Source: Trametes villosa
Lineage: Eukaryota > Basidiomycota > Agaricomycetes > Polyporales > Polyporaceae
NCBI GenBank assembly: GCA_002964805.2
Contig: PUDQ02000003.1
Coordinates: 434,001 to 498,000 of the forward strand
Length of the DNA: 64,000 bases
Direction of reading: 5' to 3'
The notes beneath the pieces are model-generated. The model did not search any database. It was not told where the DNA came from and saw only the letters and a list, made by a program, of their open reading frames with translations. The position numbers and the translations under genes were made by a program. Positions 1 through 11,053 of this stretch are shown in pieces. Position 1 is the first letter of the stretch. Each line of letters begins with the position of its first letter.

Positions 1-1645
1 CTGATAGAGTGTGCGGTGAAGGTGGCGGGATTGGGTGGTCGGGATTGACGACCTGCGCCTCTGGGTCAGTTGTCGGCTATTCTGTGAAGTGCAACTTAAC
101 TCACCAAACCGATGAACGTGCAGTGCATCATGCGTGGTGCAAAACGCCTGTGAGCCCTTCCTTGCCGCACTTTACGCCCGCGAGTGCATATAATGAGCTT
201 GCACGCAGACTACAGCCAGTGCATCCCCGGGGCTGCGCCTGCGCCTGCGCCGAGCTCGACGAGCGTGGCCACCGCGCCGACGAGCGCCCCTTCGCCGCCG
301 GCCGGTTTGAGCAATGCGAACTTCTGGTTCAGCTTGTGAGTCGAGATGTCTCTGTGTGGTGGCGGAAGGAAGATAGGCTTACGGTCATGTCCAGCGGTGA
401 CTCGTACACGCAGACCGACTTCGACCCGACCAGCACCCCGCCGCAGCCGGGGAACCCGCTCGGGAACCCTCCCTACCCCGTACGTCCATCTCCCATCTCC
501 CATTCCCACCCCGCACTTCCCGCAAGTCAAAAGCTGACGCCGACGCCAGGGCTTCACGGCCGTGGGCGGCACGAACTGGATCGACGTCGACACGGTCGTG
601 CACAACAAGTCGCTCGTGCTCACGTGGAACTACGCGTACGGCGGCGCGACGATCAACGCGTCGCTCGTGCAGCCGTACGAGCCGACCGTGCTCTCGCTCA
701 TCGACCAGGTGAACCAGTTCCTCGGCGGCGCGGCGAAGAAGCCCGCGAACGCGCCGTGGACGAGCAAGAACGCGCTGTTCTCGGTGTGGATCGGGATTAA
801 CGATATCGGGAACAGCTATTACCAGAGCGGAAGCCGGGATGCGTGAGTCGGTTTTGTTTGAGGGGGCGTGGGTGGGGAGTGGGGCTGATGCGCGTTGTGC
901 GGTAGGTTCTCGGACACGTTGCTGGATTCGTACTTCGGGCAGGTCGAGGAGCTGGTAAGAGTGCAGTCAGGGCCATGCCTTGTCGAAAGCTGAGCGATTT
1001 CGCGTGTTCTTGCGATGCACGAACTACACAGTAGTGAGTACAGCATTTGAGACGGAGGCGAGGTGAACGAAACTGACCGCTCACTCACAGCAACGTCGGC
1101 GCGAGGAACTTCCTCTTCATCAACGTCCCGCCTATCGACAGGTCCCCTCTGGTGAGTATCCCTGGCGTGACCGCTTCACGGCCGGGCACGGTCTAAATAT
1201 CCACGCAGATGCTTTCGCAGGCGGCCTCGGCGCAGGCCCTCGAGAAGCAGGTGATCGCAGGCTATAACTCGAAGCTCTCCGCGCGCGTTGCTGCGTTCAA
1301 GGCTTCGCACGCTGGCGTGAGCACGTGGGAGTGGGACTCCAACACGGCGTTCACGACGGTCCTGGACAACCCGACCAAGTACGGCTTCGTGGACGCGACG
1401 TCCTTCGGGGGCACCGGCGACTTCTGGGGGTGAGTGTCATTTTGTTGCGCGCGTTTAGGAATGTGTGAAAGGCTCATCGTTGTTTCTTGCTGCACAGGAA
1501 CAACTACCACTCTTCAAGTAAGTTACAGTTATAGCACGTATGCGTGTTAGTAACAAATTGACGACCTCCGTCTGTGATGGTAGGTGCCGCTCAGAGCATC
1601 TGGGGGCAAGGTGTCGCCGATGTCCTCGCGGACACGATATGGTGA
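1..1645 (+). CDS. CBM1-linked carbohydrate esterase family 16 (GDSL/SGNH) acetylesterase, 5' partial
   Basis: Secreted plant cell-wall esterase; CE16 enzymes remove acetyl groups from hemicellulose oligosaccharides. Predicted exons: <1-64, 124-149, 209-335, 395-479, 550-842, 906-954, 1032-1033, 1091-1151, 1209-1429, 1498-1517, 1584-1645. Joining the first three gives a fungal cellulose-binding module (GWSGLTTCASGASC then NAYYSQC), followed by a Pro/Ala/Ser/Thr linker and the catalytic domain. The domain shows the nucleophile block FGDSYTQT, the block TAVGGTNW, the Asn block IGINDIG, NFLFINVPP and the His block NNYHSS, and ends WGQGVADVLADTIW. The signal peptide lies left of the window. All junctions keep frame only if the 2-base exon at 1032-1033 is used. 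Family assignment is firm; the substrate is inferred from the family. Confidence 0.88.
1032..1033 (+). other. Putative 2-base microexon (TA) in the CE16 gene
   Basis: The exon ending at 954 (GAG GAG CTG, donor GTAAGA) finishes in phase 0, but the exon at 1091 begins with a single leftover base before AAC GTC GGC. A TA dinucleotide at 1032-1033 is preceded by CTACACAG and followed by GTGAGT. It splits the 136-base interval into ordinary 77-base and 57-base introns and restores L-Y-N, matching the family pattern EELYxxGARNFLF. Confidence 0.6.
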
Positions 1646-2086
1646 ACGTGTGGTTTCTCGGTGGAGACAGAATATGCGCGTCGTCTATAGCCACGGATGG
1701 ATACGGAATGAAACATCTCTTTTCACTCACTAACAAAGTCTACACACGGTCGATGTGTTCATGGCGAGTTTGTGAGAGACGAGGTCGCGAACACCTCATG
1801 AATTTTTCGACTGAACGCGAAAGCGCATGTGGCACGAAAGCATGCTCGCATGAGCTGGGGCGCCCCGCCGACATTTGAGCGAGATAGCACACCGTCGCGC
1901 GGGGTAAGGCAAGCGTCGTCGTCGTTCAGAGACAAGCTCAGGTGGCGGAGGAGTCGAGGCGGTTGTATTCGTTTGGCGCTCAAAAATGACGGAAGGCGCC
2001 TGCGGGCGCTTCGCAGCTTGCTCTGGTCCGCTCGACCGTCAACGCCATCTCGTTTTCCCATCTCCTCCGCTCCCTCCTCACCCGCG
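1646..2086. other. Intergenic, CE16 terminator to TIM50 promoter
   Basis: I see no convincing gene. It should hold the 3' untranslated region of the esterase and the TIM50 promoter and leader. The open frame upstream of the chosen TIM50 ATG (starting 1829) has no protein-like character and is read as leader. Confidence 0.5.
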
Positions 2087-3899
2087 ATGCTGCAGGCGGC
2101 TTTCAGATCGACCGCGGCGCGCACGGCGGCCTACCGCTCGGTGCGCTGCATGGCGTCCAAGCCTCCTCCGCGTAAGCCGGCGGCCGCTACGCCCTCGCCG
2201 CCCCCACCTCCGCCTCCTGCCAGCGAGGATCCCGCGGAGGCCCCGAAGCCGATTCCTAGCTCGCAGATTGTGCCCAGTCTGGACTTTGACCCCTCGGCGG
2301 AGGATGCGAAGCAAGAGCGCACCGGGGCGCGCTCGTCTAAAGACTCTTTGTCCAGTATCGAGCGGAGGCGGCGGTTCCTGGGCCGCGTGTCTCTTGCGGT
2401 TCTTGCGGTCGGTGCGGGTGTTGCGACATGGCAGATGGGCCAGCCGTTCGATGAGGAGGAGCTGAGAGCGAAGCGATGGGTGCGCACCGTGCGATATGCT
2501 CCCCGCCGAGACGAGCTAATCGACTTCTTAGAGGCCCGAGGACGCGCCGGAGTCACGATGGGAGCGGACAAAAGTTCGCTTTACGGGTATTTTCGATGTG
2601 AGTAGCTATGCGGCTCCCGCGAGTAGTGCTTACCGGACCTCACAATCCTACAGACGTTCACCGAACCATTATGGCCGGAGCTCCTACCCCCGCCCATGCA
2701 GGGGCACTTGTACCGGCCATACACCCTGTTGGTCTCGGTTGACGATCTCCTAGTCACGTCAACATGGGATGTGGGTACCCCCTCGGTTACCGGCATTGAA
2801 TTCCGAAACTGACCGTAAATTCTGTAGCGGCAACACGGATGGCGAACAGCGAAGCGTCCCGGCGTAGACTACTTCCTCGGCTACCTCTCCCAGTTCTACG
2901 AGATCGTCATTTTCACCACGCAATTCCACTACGTCAGTCGTCTCTCCCCTCCCCGCCTCACTGCGCCCGCTAACACTTCGTGCAGACCGCGATGCCGATC
3001 ATCGACAAGCTCGACCCGTACCAGTTCTACATCATGCACCGGCTCTTCCGCGACGCGTGCCGCTCCGAGAAGGGCCAGCCGGTGAAGGACCTCAAGTACC
3101 TCAACCGCGACCTGTCCAAGGTCGTCCTGCTCGACACGCACCCCGAGCACGTCACGCCGAACCCCGAAAACGCCGTCATCCTCCCGAAGTGGACCGGCGA
3201 CTCCAAGGACCGCGGCCTCATCTCTATTATTCCTTTCCTCGAGTGTAAGTCCGCCCCGCTTCCCTCACCGCCCGTACTCGATTCGCGACACGCGAGCTGG
3301 AGCACCGCCACCCTGTGAATGTATGTGCTAATGCGTATTCGCCCTTAGCGATCGCGATTTTCAAGACGCCCGACGTACGCCCTGTGCTGAAGGCGTACGA
3401 GGGCAAGAACATCCCGATCGAGTTCGCGAAGAAGGAGGCCGAGATGAAGCAGCGCCACCTCGAGGAGTGGGAGCACTCCCGCAAGGGCCTCTCGCGCGGC
3501 GGCCTCACGCTCAGCAGCCTCTTCGGCAGCTCCGAGCACGTACGTCCTCTCTCCCGCCCGCTCCCCTCCCCTGATTTTCCTTCGCTCCTTGGTGGTTCTC
3601 TCGTGTCCGTCGACGCTGACACGCTCCCTGCACAGGCGGTCGCGTCGCCCGTCCCGCTCACGTACCTCGAGCAGAAGCGCCTCGAGGCGCAGCAGCACTA
3701 CCTCGAGGAGCAGCAGTATCTGCGCGACAACAAGGACAACTTCGACCGCATGCTCAAGGAGGAGCAGGAGGCGATGGCGCGCGAGATGCCCAGCACCATC
3801 TGGGGTGCGATGCAGGCTATGGTGACGCCCCCGCCCCCGCCCGGCCAGGCGCCTCCGCCCCAGCAGCCCAAGCCTGCGGAGCAGCAGGCGGCGAAGTAG
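2087..3899 (+). CDS. TIM50: Mitochondrial import inner membrane translocase subunit Tim50
   Basis: Receptor subunit of the TIM23 presequence translocase; it sits in the inner membrane with its domain in the intermembrane space. Predicted exons: 2087-2479, 2532-2597, 2654-2770, 2828-2932, 2986-3244, 3349-3539, 3636-3899 (464 aa). The N-terminus is Arg/Ala-rich and looks like a mitochondrial presequence, followed by a Pro-rich stretch. A membrane segment is near residues 102-122 ([17 protein letters not shown]). The FCP1-like domain follows: [76 protein letters not shown]. The DxDxT phosphatase motif is replaced by VDDLLV, as is usual for Tim50. A coiled-coil-like, Gln/Glu-rich C-terminal tail follows. 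The small intron 2480-2531 is needed to recover the [16 protein letters not shown] segment in frame. Confidence 0.95.
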
Positions 3900-4168
3900 A
3901 CTTGGGGACTCGCAGACGACAGTGTGGGGCGGCACTCCGCCGTTCTCGAAAGTGGCACTCAGCTGCTTCCTGTCCCGTCGCGCGCCTGCCCCCGCGACCG
4001 GTGCTCCGGCATCGGTCGGTCTACAGTAGTTGCGCGACACTCGCCGCCCGGAGGCTGCCATCGCTTTATAGTACACCACCTAATGCTAATGTACACCACA
4101 TCGCTCCCCCAGTCCTCCGCCCCGCCCGCGCGAACCCAAGAACTCGAAGCTGACCCCCATGCCCTCGT

Positions 4169-4666
4169 TTACACTTGTCCGCCCGCGCCAAGGTGTGTCA
4201 CATAGGTGTCCGCGGGTGCATGCACGGGTGTGTATGCCAGCGCGAGGGCGTCCTCGGTCGGCGCGGGTGCATATATCGGTGGTAAGGCGTCCTCGGTCGG
4301 CGTGAGTGCGAATATCGGTGAAGCGGTCGAGCGGGGCGGAACGGCGGAGCCGGTGGCATAGTCGGCGCCAGGTGCGCTCCACGGCGCAGGGTGCCAGAGG
4401 GACGCCTGCGCCCCGGGGTAATTGTACCCGCCGAATGCAGACGACTCTCCCCACGCGCCGGGCGACGGCGAGTGCTCGGCCGCGAAGAGGCCCGCGCCGC
4501 CCGGCTGCTCGAAGGTCGTCATCGCCCAAGGGTTGACACGTTCGATATCCTGTGTCGCGTTGCCCAGCTCTTCGTCCGAGAAGCTGCCTTGCATGCTAGG
4601 CTCGGCCCCTTGTGTGTCCGCTGCGAGGCCAACTGGGCTCTCATGCTGCATGCTCTGCAGCACCAT
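4169..4666 (-). CDS. Unrecognised reading frame, low-complexity Ala/Pro/Gly-rich
   Basis: Open minus-strand frame of about 165 codons from the ATG at 4666; the frame stays open further upstream to 4918. The composition (FEQPGGAGLFAAEH, PGAWGESSAFGGYNYPG) resembles the disordered region of a transcription factor, and APTEDALPPIYAPAPTEDAL repeats a PTEDAL unit. I recognise no domain. It starts downstream of the TIM50 3' end and is tail-to-tail with it. It may be the last exon of a broken gene or chance openness in GC-rich DNA. Confidence 0.25.
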   Translation of the reverse strand: MVLQSMQHESPVGLAADTQGAEPSMQGSFSDEELGNATQDIERVNPWAMTTFEQPGGAGLFAAEHSPSPGAWGESSAFGGYNYPGAQASLWHPAPWSAPGADYATGSAVPPRSTASPIFALTPTEDALPPIYAPAPTEDALALAYTPVHAPADTYVTHLGAGGQV

Positions 4667-4918
4667 GAACGACGCCCACTCTAGTAAGGTGCACAGCCAC
4701 TCACCGTATCCGGGGTGGTCGACAGTATGTCCTCGACAATGCCTACCAGAACCAAGACACTGACTCCGGCTGCTGCCGCCCACTCGCGAAGGATTGACAA
4801 TGGTGGATCGGGCATGTGGCTGAGCTGTTTTTGCACGAAATCTATAGCAATGTGCGGTGCTCAGCCTGTCAAATCGGTAAGGAATGGTTGGCATGTGGCA
4901 GTGCCATACCTCGCACAA

Positions 4919-6000
4919 ATCCGGTATCTGTTGTGTTCATTCTCCCCTCGGAGATGTGTAGCTGCTGTCTTGAGCACCAGCTCAGGTGCCTCTTGGATGT
5001 GTACCATTCACCTCCATCCCCAAGGAGCTCGAGGATGTGCTCATGGCTTGCCCTCTTCTCTTGTGGAGTTGGGAAGGGGAGGTTCCCTGTTCTGTAGAGT
5101 TCTGCAAAGGCATGGTCACAAGCTGTACATCATTGAGCTTGTGATAACGCTGATCACCGTTACGGGTGCTTGTTGCAATAGCTGACAGTTTATTTCTCTT
5201 CTTGCCTTTAGGTCTATCTTTGTCTCTGTGCTTAGCCATTCTTCCGAGCAAAGGGCAGCTTATGCAGTGTGGCCAGGCAGCCTTGAACTGTGTGATGCCG
5301 CAGGCAGCTTGACAAAGGTTGTAGGGGGTGTTTGCTTCGCTTCGGAGCAACAAGCACAATTTATAGGTATGCATAGTGCGGGGGAACTCTCGCTTAAGTC
5401 CCTTACGACCCTGAGCTTCTGCACTTGTTCCGAGAGCGCAAGGAGCATCCAGGTTGCCTAGATTGACAGGAAAGAAGCAGACCTTCCAAATCAGGGCATT
5501 CCGCAGCCATCACATTGTCACAATGCAGTGCAATTTCCCATGCCCTGCTTCTGCCGCAAACTTCCTTTCGGAGATTAAGTGCAGAAGGGGACCCTGTCGG
5601 GCTGTCATTGGTGGGCTTTTGCTCTTGCCTCAGCGCCCTCTGTCAACCACCAGGCATGGGGCTGATGGGCGGGCATGCCGACGTCAAGGCCTGCCCCTCT
5701 GCTTCCTGACAGGCTCTTCTGCCGTCAGGAAGGCAAAGCTGCAAGGGGGCCAGGCCGGCAGAGAAGTATATCTTGTTCACCTCAAGATGGAGGTGAAGAA
5801 GGTGTACTTCTTAGCTTGCCTGGGACCCGGGGCTTTGTACCTCAGGTCCTCGAGGACTCCACCCTGGTCATGCGTGGCCTACTGCTGTGATCAAGCAGGC
5901 AGGGTTGAGGAGCACTCCAAAGAGCCAGAGGGAGATCCAGTGTGCACTGCAGGTGACCCGGCGGCAGGCAAGATCACACGGGAACGTAGAGGATGTTCTT
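4919..6000. other. Lower-GC block, possible old transposon remnant
   Basis: By eye this stretch is clearly poorer in G+C than its surroundings and uses different vocabulary. Several medium-length frames exist on both strands (for example 4982-5374 minus and 5454-6101 plus) but none has a motif I recognise, and none joins cleanly through splice sites. The composition shift suggests inserted and decayed DNA. Confidence 0.3.
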
Positions 6001-7113
6001 GGAATGTGTGGGCTTGCCATGCTGCTCTCGCCCCTTTCGCCTTACGTGCTTCGCGCCTCGCGCGCGGCATGCGGATCTGCACGCGAAGCCACACACGATG
6101 ATCGTGAACCTTGCGGCCGCAAGAAGGGAGCCGGGCGCGCGCAGAGGTCGCGCAGAGCCTCCGGACGTTCCCAGTATACCAGGCACCCGCGTGTACAGGC
6201 GGTACTCAGCCACAGCGCGGCCCGCCAACCGTCCGGCGGGTCCCAAAGTCGGGTCCACGTAACGGAGAGGTGCACGTCGCGGCCGCATACAGCGCATACA
6301 AGAGCACGCCGATCTGCTGTAAGTGCAGAGCCGCCGCCTTCCTCACGAGGAGTCGCGCCGCGAAGGTTCATCCATCGCGCCCGATGATGCCGAGCCTCGC
6401 ACGTGTAACGCACCGCAAACGCGCGCGGAGTAGGAGGTACTGAGCGGGTGCAGTGAGACTCGACGGACGGCGCACCCAGCATTGCGTTCGCCGCTAGTCG
6501 CGACAAACGCGGCCGCGCACTGCTGGAGCGACTGTTAGCGTTGCACTGGCACGCGGCGCCGCGGAGTAGCCTTCGGCGAAGTTGAAGCTTGAAGGTTCCA
6601 GCACGTCGCTAACAAGCGCGAGTGCGAACGCCTCGAGTCGTAGGGCCATGGTGTGACCCAGCGATCGAGAGTAAACGTTTAAACACGCACGTCGTGGTCG
6701 CGCGCGACAAGATGAGGCTCGATTCGGCGAACGACGTCTCCCATTGTCGCGGGCGCTTAAATTGTGGCTGCCAGCGTCAGTGGACGCCGCTCAGTAGGCC
6801 CCCTTCGAACTTCGAAGGGACGTCGATTACACACACAAGGCCACTGTCGGGTCTGAGGAGTACTGCACTGCAGGCACGGAGGTCGTAGAGCCATCCTCCT
6901 GGCTCGCAGGCATCGGACGCAGAGGCAACTCGAAGCAAGATCATTTCGATTGAACAGGACTCTAAACACAAACAGACAGCCGGTTGAACGGCCTACACGA
7001 TCGACGGAACGCGAACACGGACACAAACAAGAGCTGTTGAACCTCTAACGCCATCAACCCCAGGCGCCTTACCCCTTTCCTCCTACACCAACACCCTCAC
7101 CGCGCGCGGCGCT
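6001..7113. other. Intergenic, no gene seen
   Basis: GC-rich sequence with only short overlapping frames on both strands and no splice-consistent protein. The right part should contain the INO1 3' untranslated region. Confidence 0.4.
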
Positions 7114-8909
7114 CTACCAGATGCGCGTCTCGAGCAGCAAGTCGCTGCTGCCCTCGAGGCCGATGCACGCCTTGAGGAACGTCTCGAGCGCGTTGCGCTG
7201 GCGGTTAAGGCTGTTGACGACGTCCGTGCCGGGCTTGACGAGCGGCGCCTTGAGCATGTACGAGAGCAGCGAGAGGATGGGGTAGAGCGGCGCGAAGTCG
7301 GCCTTGGAGCCGGCCGACGCGTCGCGGTACTTGATGCGCGTGAGCAGCTCGGCGAGGATCGCGAGGTCGAGGATGAGCGGCGTCGCGAGGAGCGAGTCCT
7401 ACAAATCAGAGGTTAGCAAGACGAACCGAGGGCGAGTAAGGGAAGACGGGAGCGTACCTCGCACTCGTTGAAGATGTTGATCGTGGAGCGGCCGCCGCAG
7501 AAGATCTCGGAGTAGTACTCGTCGATCGCGCGCTTCGAGTCGCCGACCGCGGGCACGTACTTGATGACGACGATGTGGTCCGGGTGCTCGCCCTTGGCGG
7601 CCTTGCTGCCCTTGGGCGCGCCCGGCTGCGGCGGCTCGAACAGGAGCGCGTTCGCGCCGACCATGTCGTCGACGACGCTGCTCTTGCTGATCTCCTTGCT
7701 CTTGAACTGCGGCTCCGCGGACAGGTTGTGCCCGTCGTTGTTGCCCAGGTGGTTGTACGACGCGATCGAGAGCGGCTTGATGCCCGCGTTGACGAGGAAC
7801 TCGGCGAAGACGGACTTGAGCTTCGTCTGGCCCGACTTGAGGTCGTCGCCGCCGATGAACGAGCGCGTGCGCTCCGCGAGCTCGATCACGCCCGGCACGA
7901 ACGTGTTCTGCGGCGCGCCGTTCACGAACGGCTCGCCCTCGAGGATCGCGGCGACCGCGAAGAGCGTCGACGGCGAGACCTCGGCGTGCGACGCCTTGAT
8001 CGCCGCGAGCAGGTTGTCCGCGGTGTCGTTCACCCCAGGGATGATGTCGCTGTAGCGCTCCGTGTTCGCCGTCCAGAAGACGATGACGCGCTCGAGGCCG
8101 TGCTGCGCCTTGAACGCGCGGATGTCCGCGCGGAGGTGCTCGAGGTGCGCCTGCTTGTCCGTGCCGGGCACGACGTTGTCCGCGCGCGCCTCCTGGTTCG
8201 CGGCGATGAAGTCCGGGTAGTAGATCGAGGGCAGCGGCGCGCCGAGCTCGGCCATGTGCGGCGCGACCTGGCGCTGGAGGTCGTAGTCGAGCACCTGCGC
8301 GCGCTTCATCGCCTCGTCGAGGCGCGCCCCGGAGATGTCCCAGCCGCCGAGGACGAGGTCGTTGGGGTGGACCATGGGGAGGACGTCGGAGATGGGGACG
8401 AAGATGTCCTTGCCCGTCGACGGGTCCGTCCCGAGCCGGACGGTGGACGCGCGGAGGAGGGAGCCGATGTAGTTGGGCTGCTGGACGCCGCCCTTGGTGC
8501 GCCAGACGATGTTGTGGCGGTTGGCGAGGATCGTCGCGGAGAGCGTCGAGCCGTTGTTGCCGCCCCAGCCGACCATCATGAGCCTGAGGAAGCAGACGCG
8601 TCAGTACGGCTGCGACGCGTCGAGTCCCGAACGGGATAGGGGGACGTACCCAGTCTTGGCGACCTTGCGGGCCGTCTGGAACTCATATTCTTTGGCGGTG
8701 GGGGTGACGATGTACTGGCCCTCGACGACGGCGACGTCCGCACCGCGGTTGGTGAACTTGGAGACGATGTGGTCGTTGGTGTAGGAGGTGAGGTCGGACT
8801 GCACGACGATGGGGTTGCCCCGGCGTGCAGCGGTGGGGTGGATGGGGAGGACAGACTCGAGCTGGGACTCGGGCGTGTTCGCCCCGGTTCCGTTGGCGAT
8901 GGAAGACAT
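7114..8909 (-). CDS. INO1: Myo-inositol-1-phosphate synthase
   Basis: Converts glucose 6-phosphate to 1L-myo-inositol 1-phosphate using NAD+, the first step of inositol synthesis; cytosolic homotetramer. Three exons on the minus strand: 8650-8909, 7458-8583, 7114-7398 (556 aa; yeast enzyme 533 aa). Signatures: NAD-binding [54 protein letters not shown] and [17 protein letters not shown] spanning the last junction. An in-frame upstream start at 8957 would add 16 residues; 8909 gives a normal-looking N-terminus. The stop is TAG after LLLETRIW. No defect is seen. Confidence 0.96.
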
Positions 8910-9087
8910 AGTAGGTTGATTGGTTGTACGGGTGGGGAGCGAGGGGCTTAGAAGCACTTTATTAGACCGTCGCCGCAGGTGTGTTTGTTACCTCTGTGGC
9001 GATTGTGTGAGCTGCGCAGCTGGTTAGAGAACATGCACCGAGGGGTGAAGCAAGGGGGGTGGGGAAAGATGGGGCGCCGCGCGGGGG

Positions 9088-9095
9088 CTTATATA
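9088..9095 (-). promoter_or_regulatory. TATA box of INO1
   Basis: Minus-strand TATATAAG about 180 bases upstream of the INO1 start codon. I did not find a clear inositol-responsive element. Confidence 0.5.
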
Positions 9096-9099
9096 CGGT

Positions 9100-11053
9100 G
9101 GGGGAGGAGGGCAAGACGTGCTCAATCTTTACGCGAGCACGCGTCGGCATCGCTCGTCCACGGGCGCCCGCCAATCCGCCGAGCTTCATCAATCCCTCAT
9201 CGATTTTCCACCTCCCTAAGGCTCCCTTCCTCTCACCCCTGCTCGTCGCAGCACACAACCGGCCGTACTTCTCAGTCTATGCCACATTTGCTGTCGTATC
9301 GATGACATACGCCCGCGCACGCTCCGACACAGACCCAGGGCAGCAGCGAAACAAACGGACAGAGGCGCGCGCAGAGACTCGGCATTCCGGGCGCACGCCC
9401 TGATCGACATCGGCCACGCCGTCCTGCATCGTGCTAAGGCCGTCGCGCATTCTGACTGGCCGCCACCACAGAATCTGGGCAGGCAGCTGCGGGGTGCATG
9501 TCGCTAATCCTGGGGTTATCGCGCGACACGATCGAGCCCAGTGCGGCTACAATCCACACCGCCAGGAGAATCGCCGCGCTTCCCTCCCAAGTTTGCGCGA
9601 AGCGCGGCCTTCACGTCTTCGCGCCTTCGCTAATATCAGGGGCACCTTCGTGTCCTCCTCGCGGCAGCTCCCCAGAAAGACGGAAGGGGGGCGCATCTGA
9701 GACCGTCAGCGCGCGAGGACCACCTCGGACTCGTTCCGCGCGCAGCGCATACACACGTTTACGTCCCCGGCCTCGGCGCTCTCTCCGTGCCGTCTTTCGC
9801 CTTTACTTTGGTGCGTGATTTCGTAGGTGCTAGCACCCGAGTGGCTGAACGACTTATTGGGGACAATCCCGTGCAGCCAGGCATATCCTGGTCATCGCGG
9901 TGCCGTGTACGGACGAGGGGATCCTCGTACACCCACACATGTTATCGATTCGCCCGCCGTATCGTAGCCATGGCGTAGCTGACACGTCTACAGCACCCCT
10001 CCTTCCACGATCAGATTCTGACAGAATACGACAGAAAGAACGCGCGGGCGCGGACAGGGGCGAAGAAAACGGGAAGACGCCTCGCGGACGCACGGCACAC
10101 TGGGGTGATCGTCGGCTTCCGCCCGCATGCGGTCTAACAAAAGAACGCGAGGCTTGAGCCCCACGGATTCTTCAGCCTGGGGCGTTCGTTCGGGGAGCGC
10201 GTTTGTTCTTTCGGGCGTCGTGGAGATGTTCTGGGGTGCTTTGAAGCGACCCCGCAGTACGCAGCACGATAGGCGGAGATGAGGAAGACAGCTGCAGGAA
10301 GACGAGATGCGTCTTGCAGGGATCGCGAACACCGACGTATTCCGGGGCGACACCTTCGAATACCCATGGTACTATCCGAGTGAATGGCTGGCGCACTGTC
10401 CGGGTGGACGACTGGCCCCCGGAGGATTGATAGGTAATGCTCGACCGTTGGACACGGTTTGTGTGGGACGGTGCAAGTAGGTCGGGCACAACCTCACGCC
10501 TCGAACCTCGCCCGGTTCATGCACGGCAATACGGGACTGGGAGGACACAACGTTGACGTTTCATGTTACACCATATCCCTTTGTGAGTGCTGGGACGTGC
10601 GCGTGCCTTTCCCGGTATGTTGGGGCCGCACGGAGTCGGGATGTGTCAGACTTCAAGGATCCGCTTCATACGCAATACTGGAGGATGAAAGCCTCGAAGA
10701 GTCATGGGGTTGTTCGAAGACTGGATGCCCTCCGGGGGGTTGGTAGGCAATGCTCGACCGCTGGGAACGGTTTGTGCGGGACGCTGACAGTGAAAGGAGG
10801 GCGAGACAACAATTGAGCACAGACGTTCGATACACGCACCGTCTCTTGTCGAACGTGTCGTCCTAATGAGCGGTAGGATGTGCGCCGGTCGTGACCCCGT
10901 CGGCCAGAGCCGCGGCACGGAGTGAGGATATCTGTCAATATCAGCTCGATGCCCACTGCGTCCGTCCCCCAAAGCTGGCTTCGACGCGCGAGCAGAGCCA
11001 CACGCGGCAACTTGCATTATAACAAAGAACAAGAAACTATCGCATGTACATTA
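9100..11053. other. Intergenic between INO1 and QNG1, no gene seen
   Basis: INO1 and QNG1 are both read from the minus strand, so this holds the upstream region of INO1 and the terminator of QNG1. Only short frames are present. The sole structure seen is a diverged direct repeat at about 10423 and 10737, listed separately. Confidence 0.4.
10423..10788 (+). repeat. Pair of diverged ~50-base direct repeats
   Basis: The segment 10423-10473 recurs at 10737-10788, with shared blocks AATGCTCGACCG and ACGGTTTGTG and roughly nine in ten bases alike by eye. The copies are about 315 bases apart. They could be remains of one short element or an old local duplication. Confidence 0.5.

Noticed and set aside
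2480..2605. A simpler TIM50 first exon running to about 2597
   Set aside because: It leaves the next exon out of frame and gives a non-family sequence. A 52-base intron at 2480-2531 restores [16 protein letters not shown] and the frame.
7575..8639. Plus-strand 354-codon frame across INO1
   Set aside because: Antisense shadow of the INO1 main exon; Arg/Val/Leu-rich with no domain.
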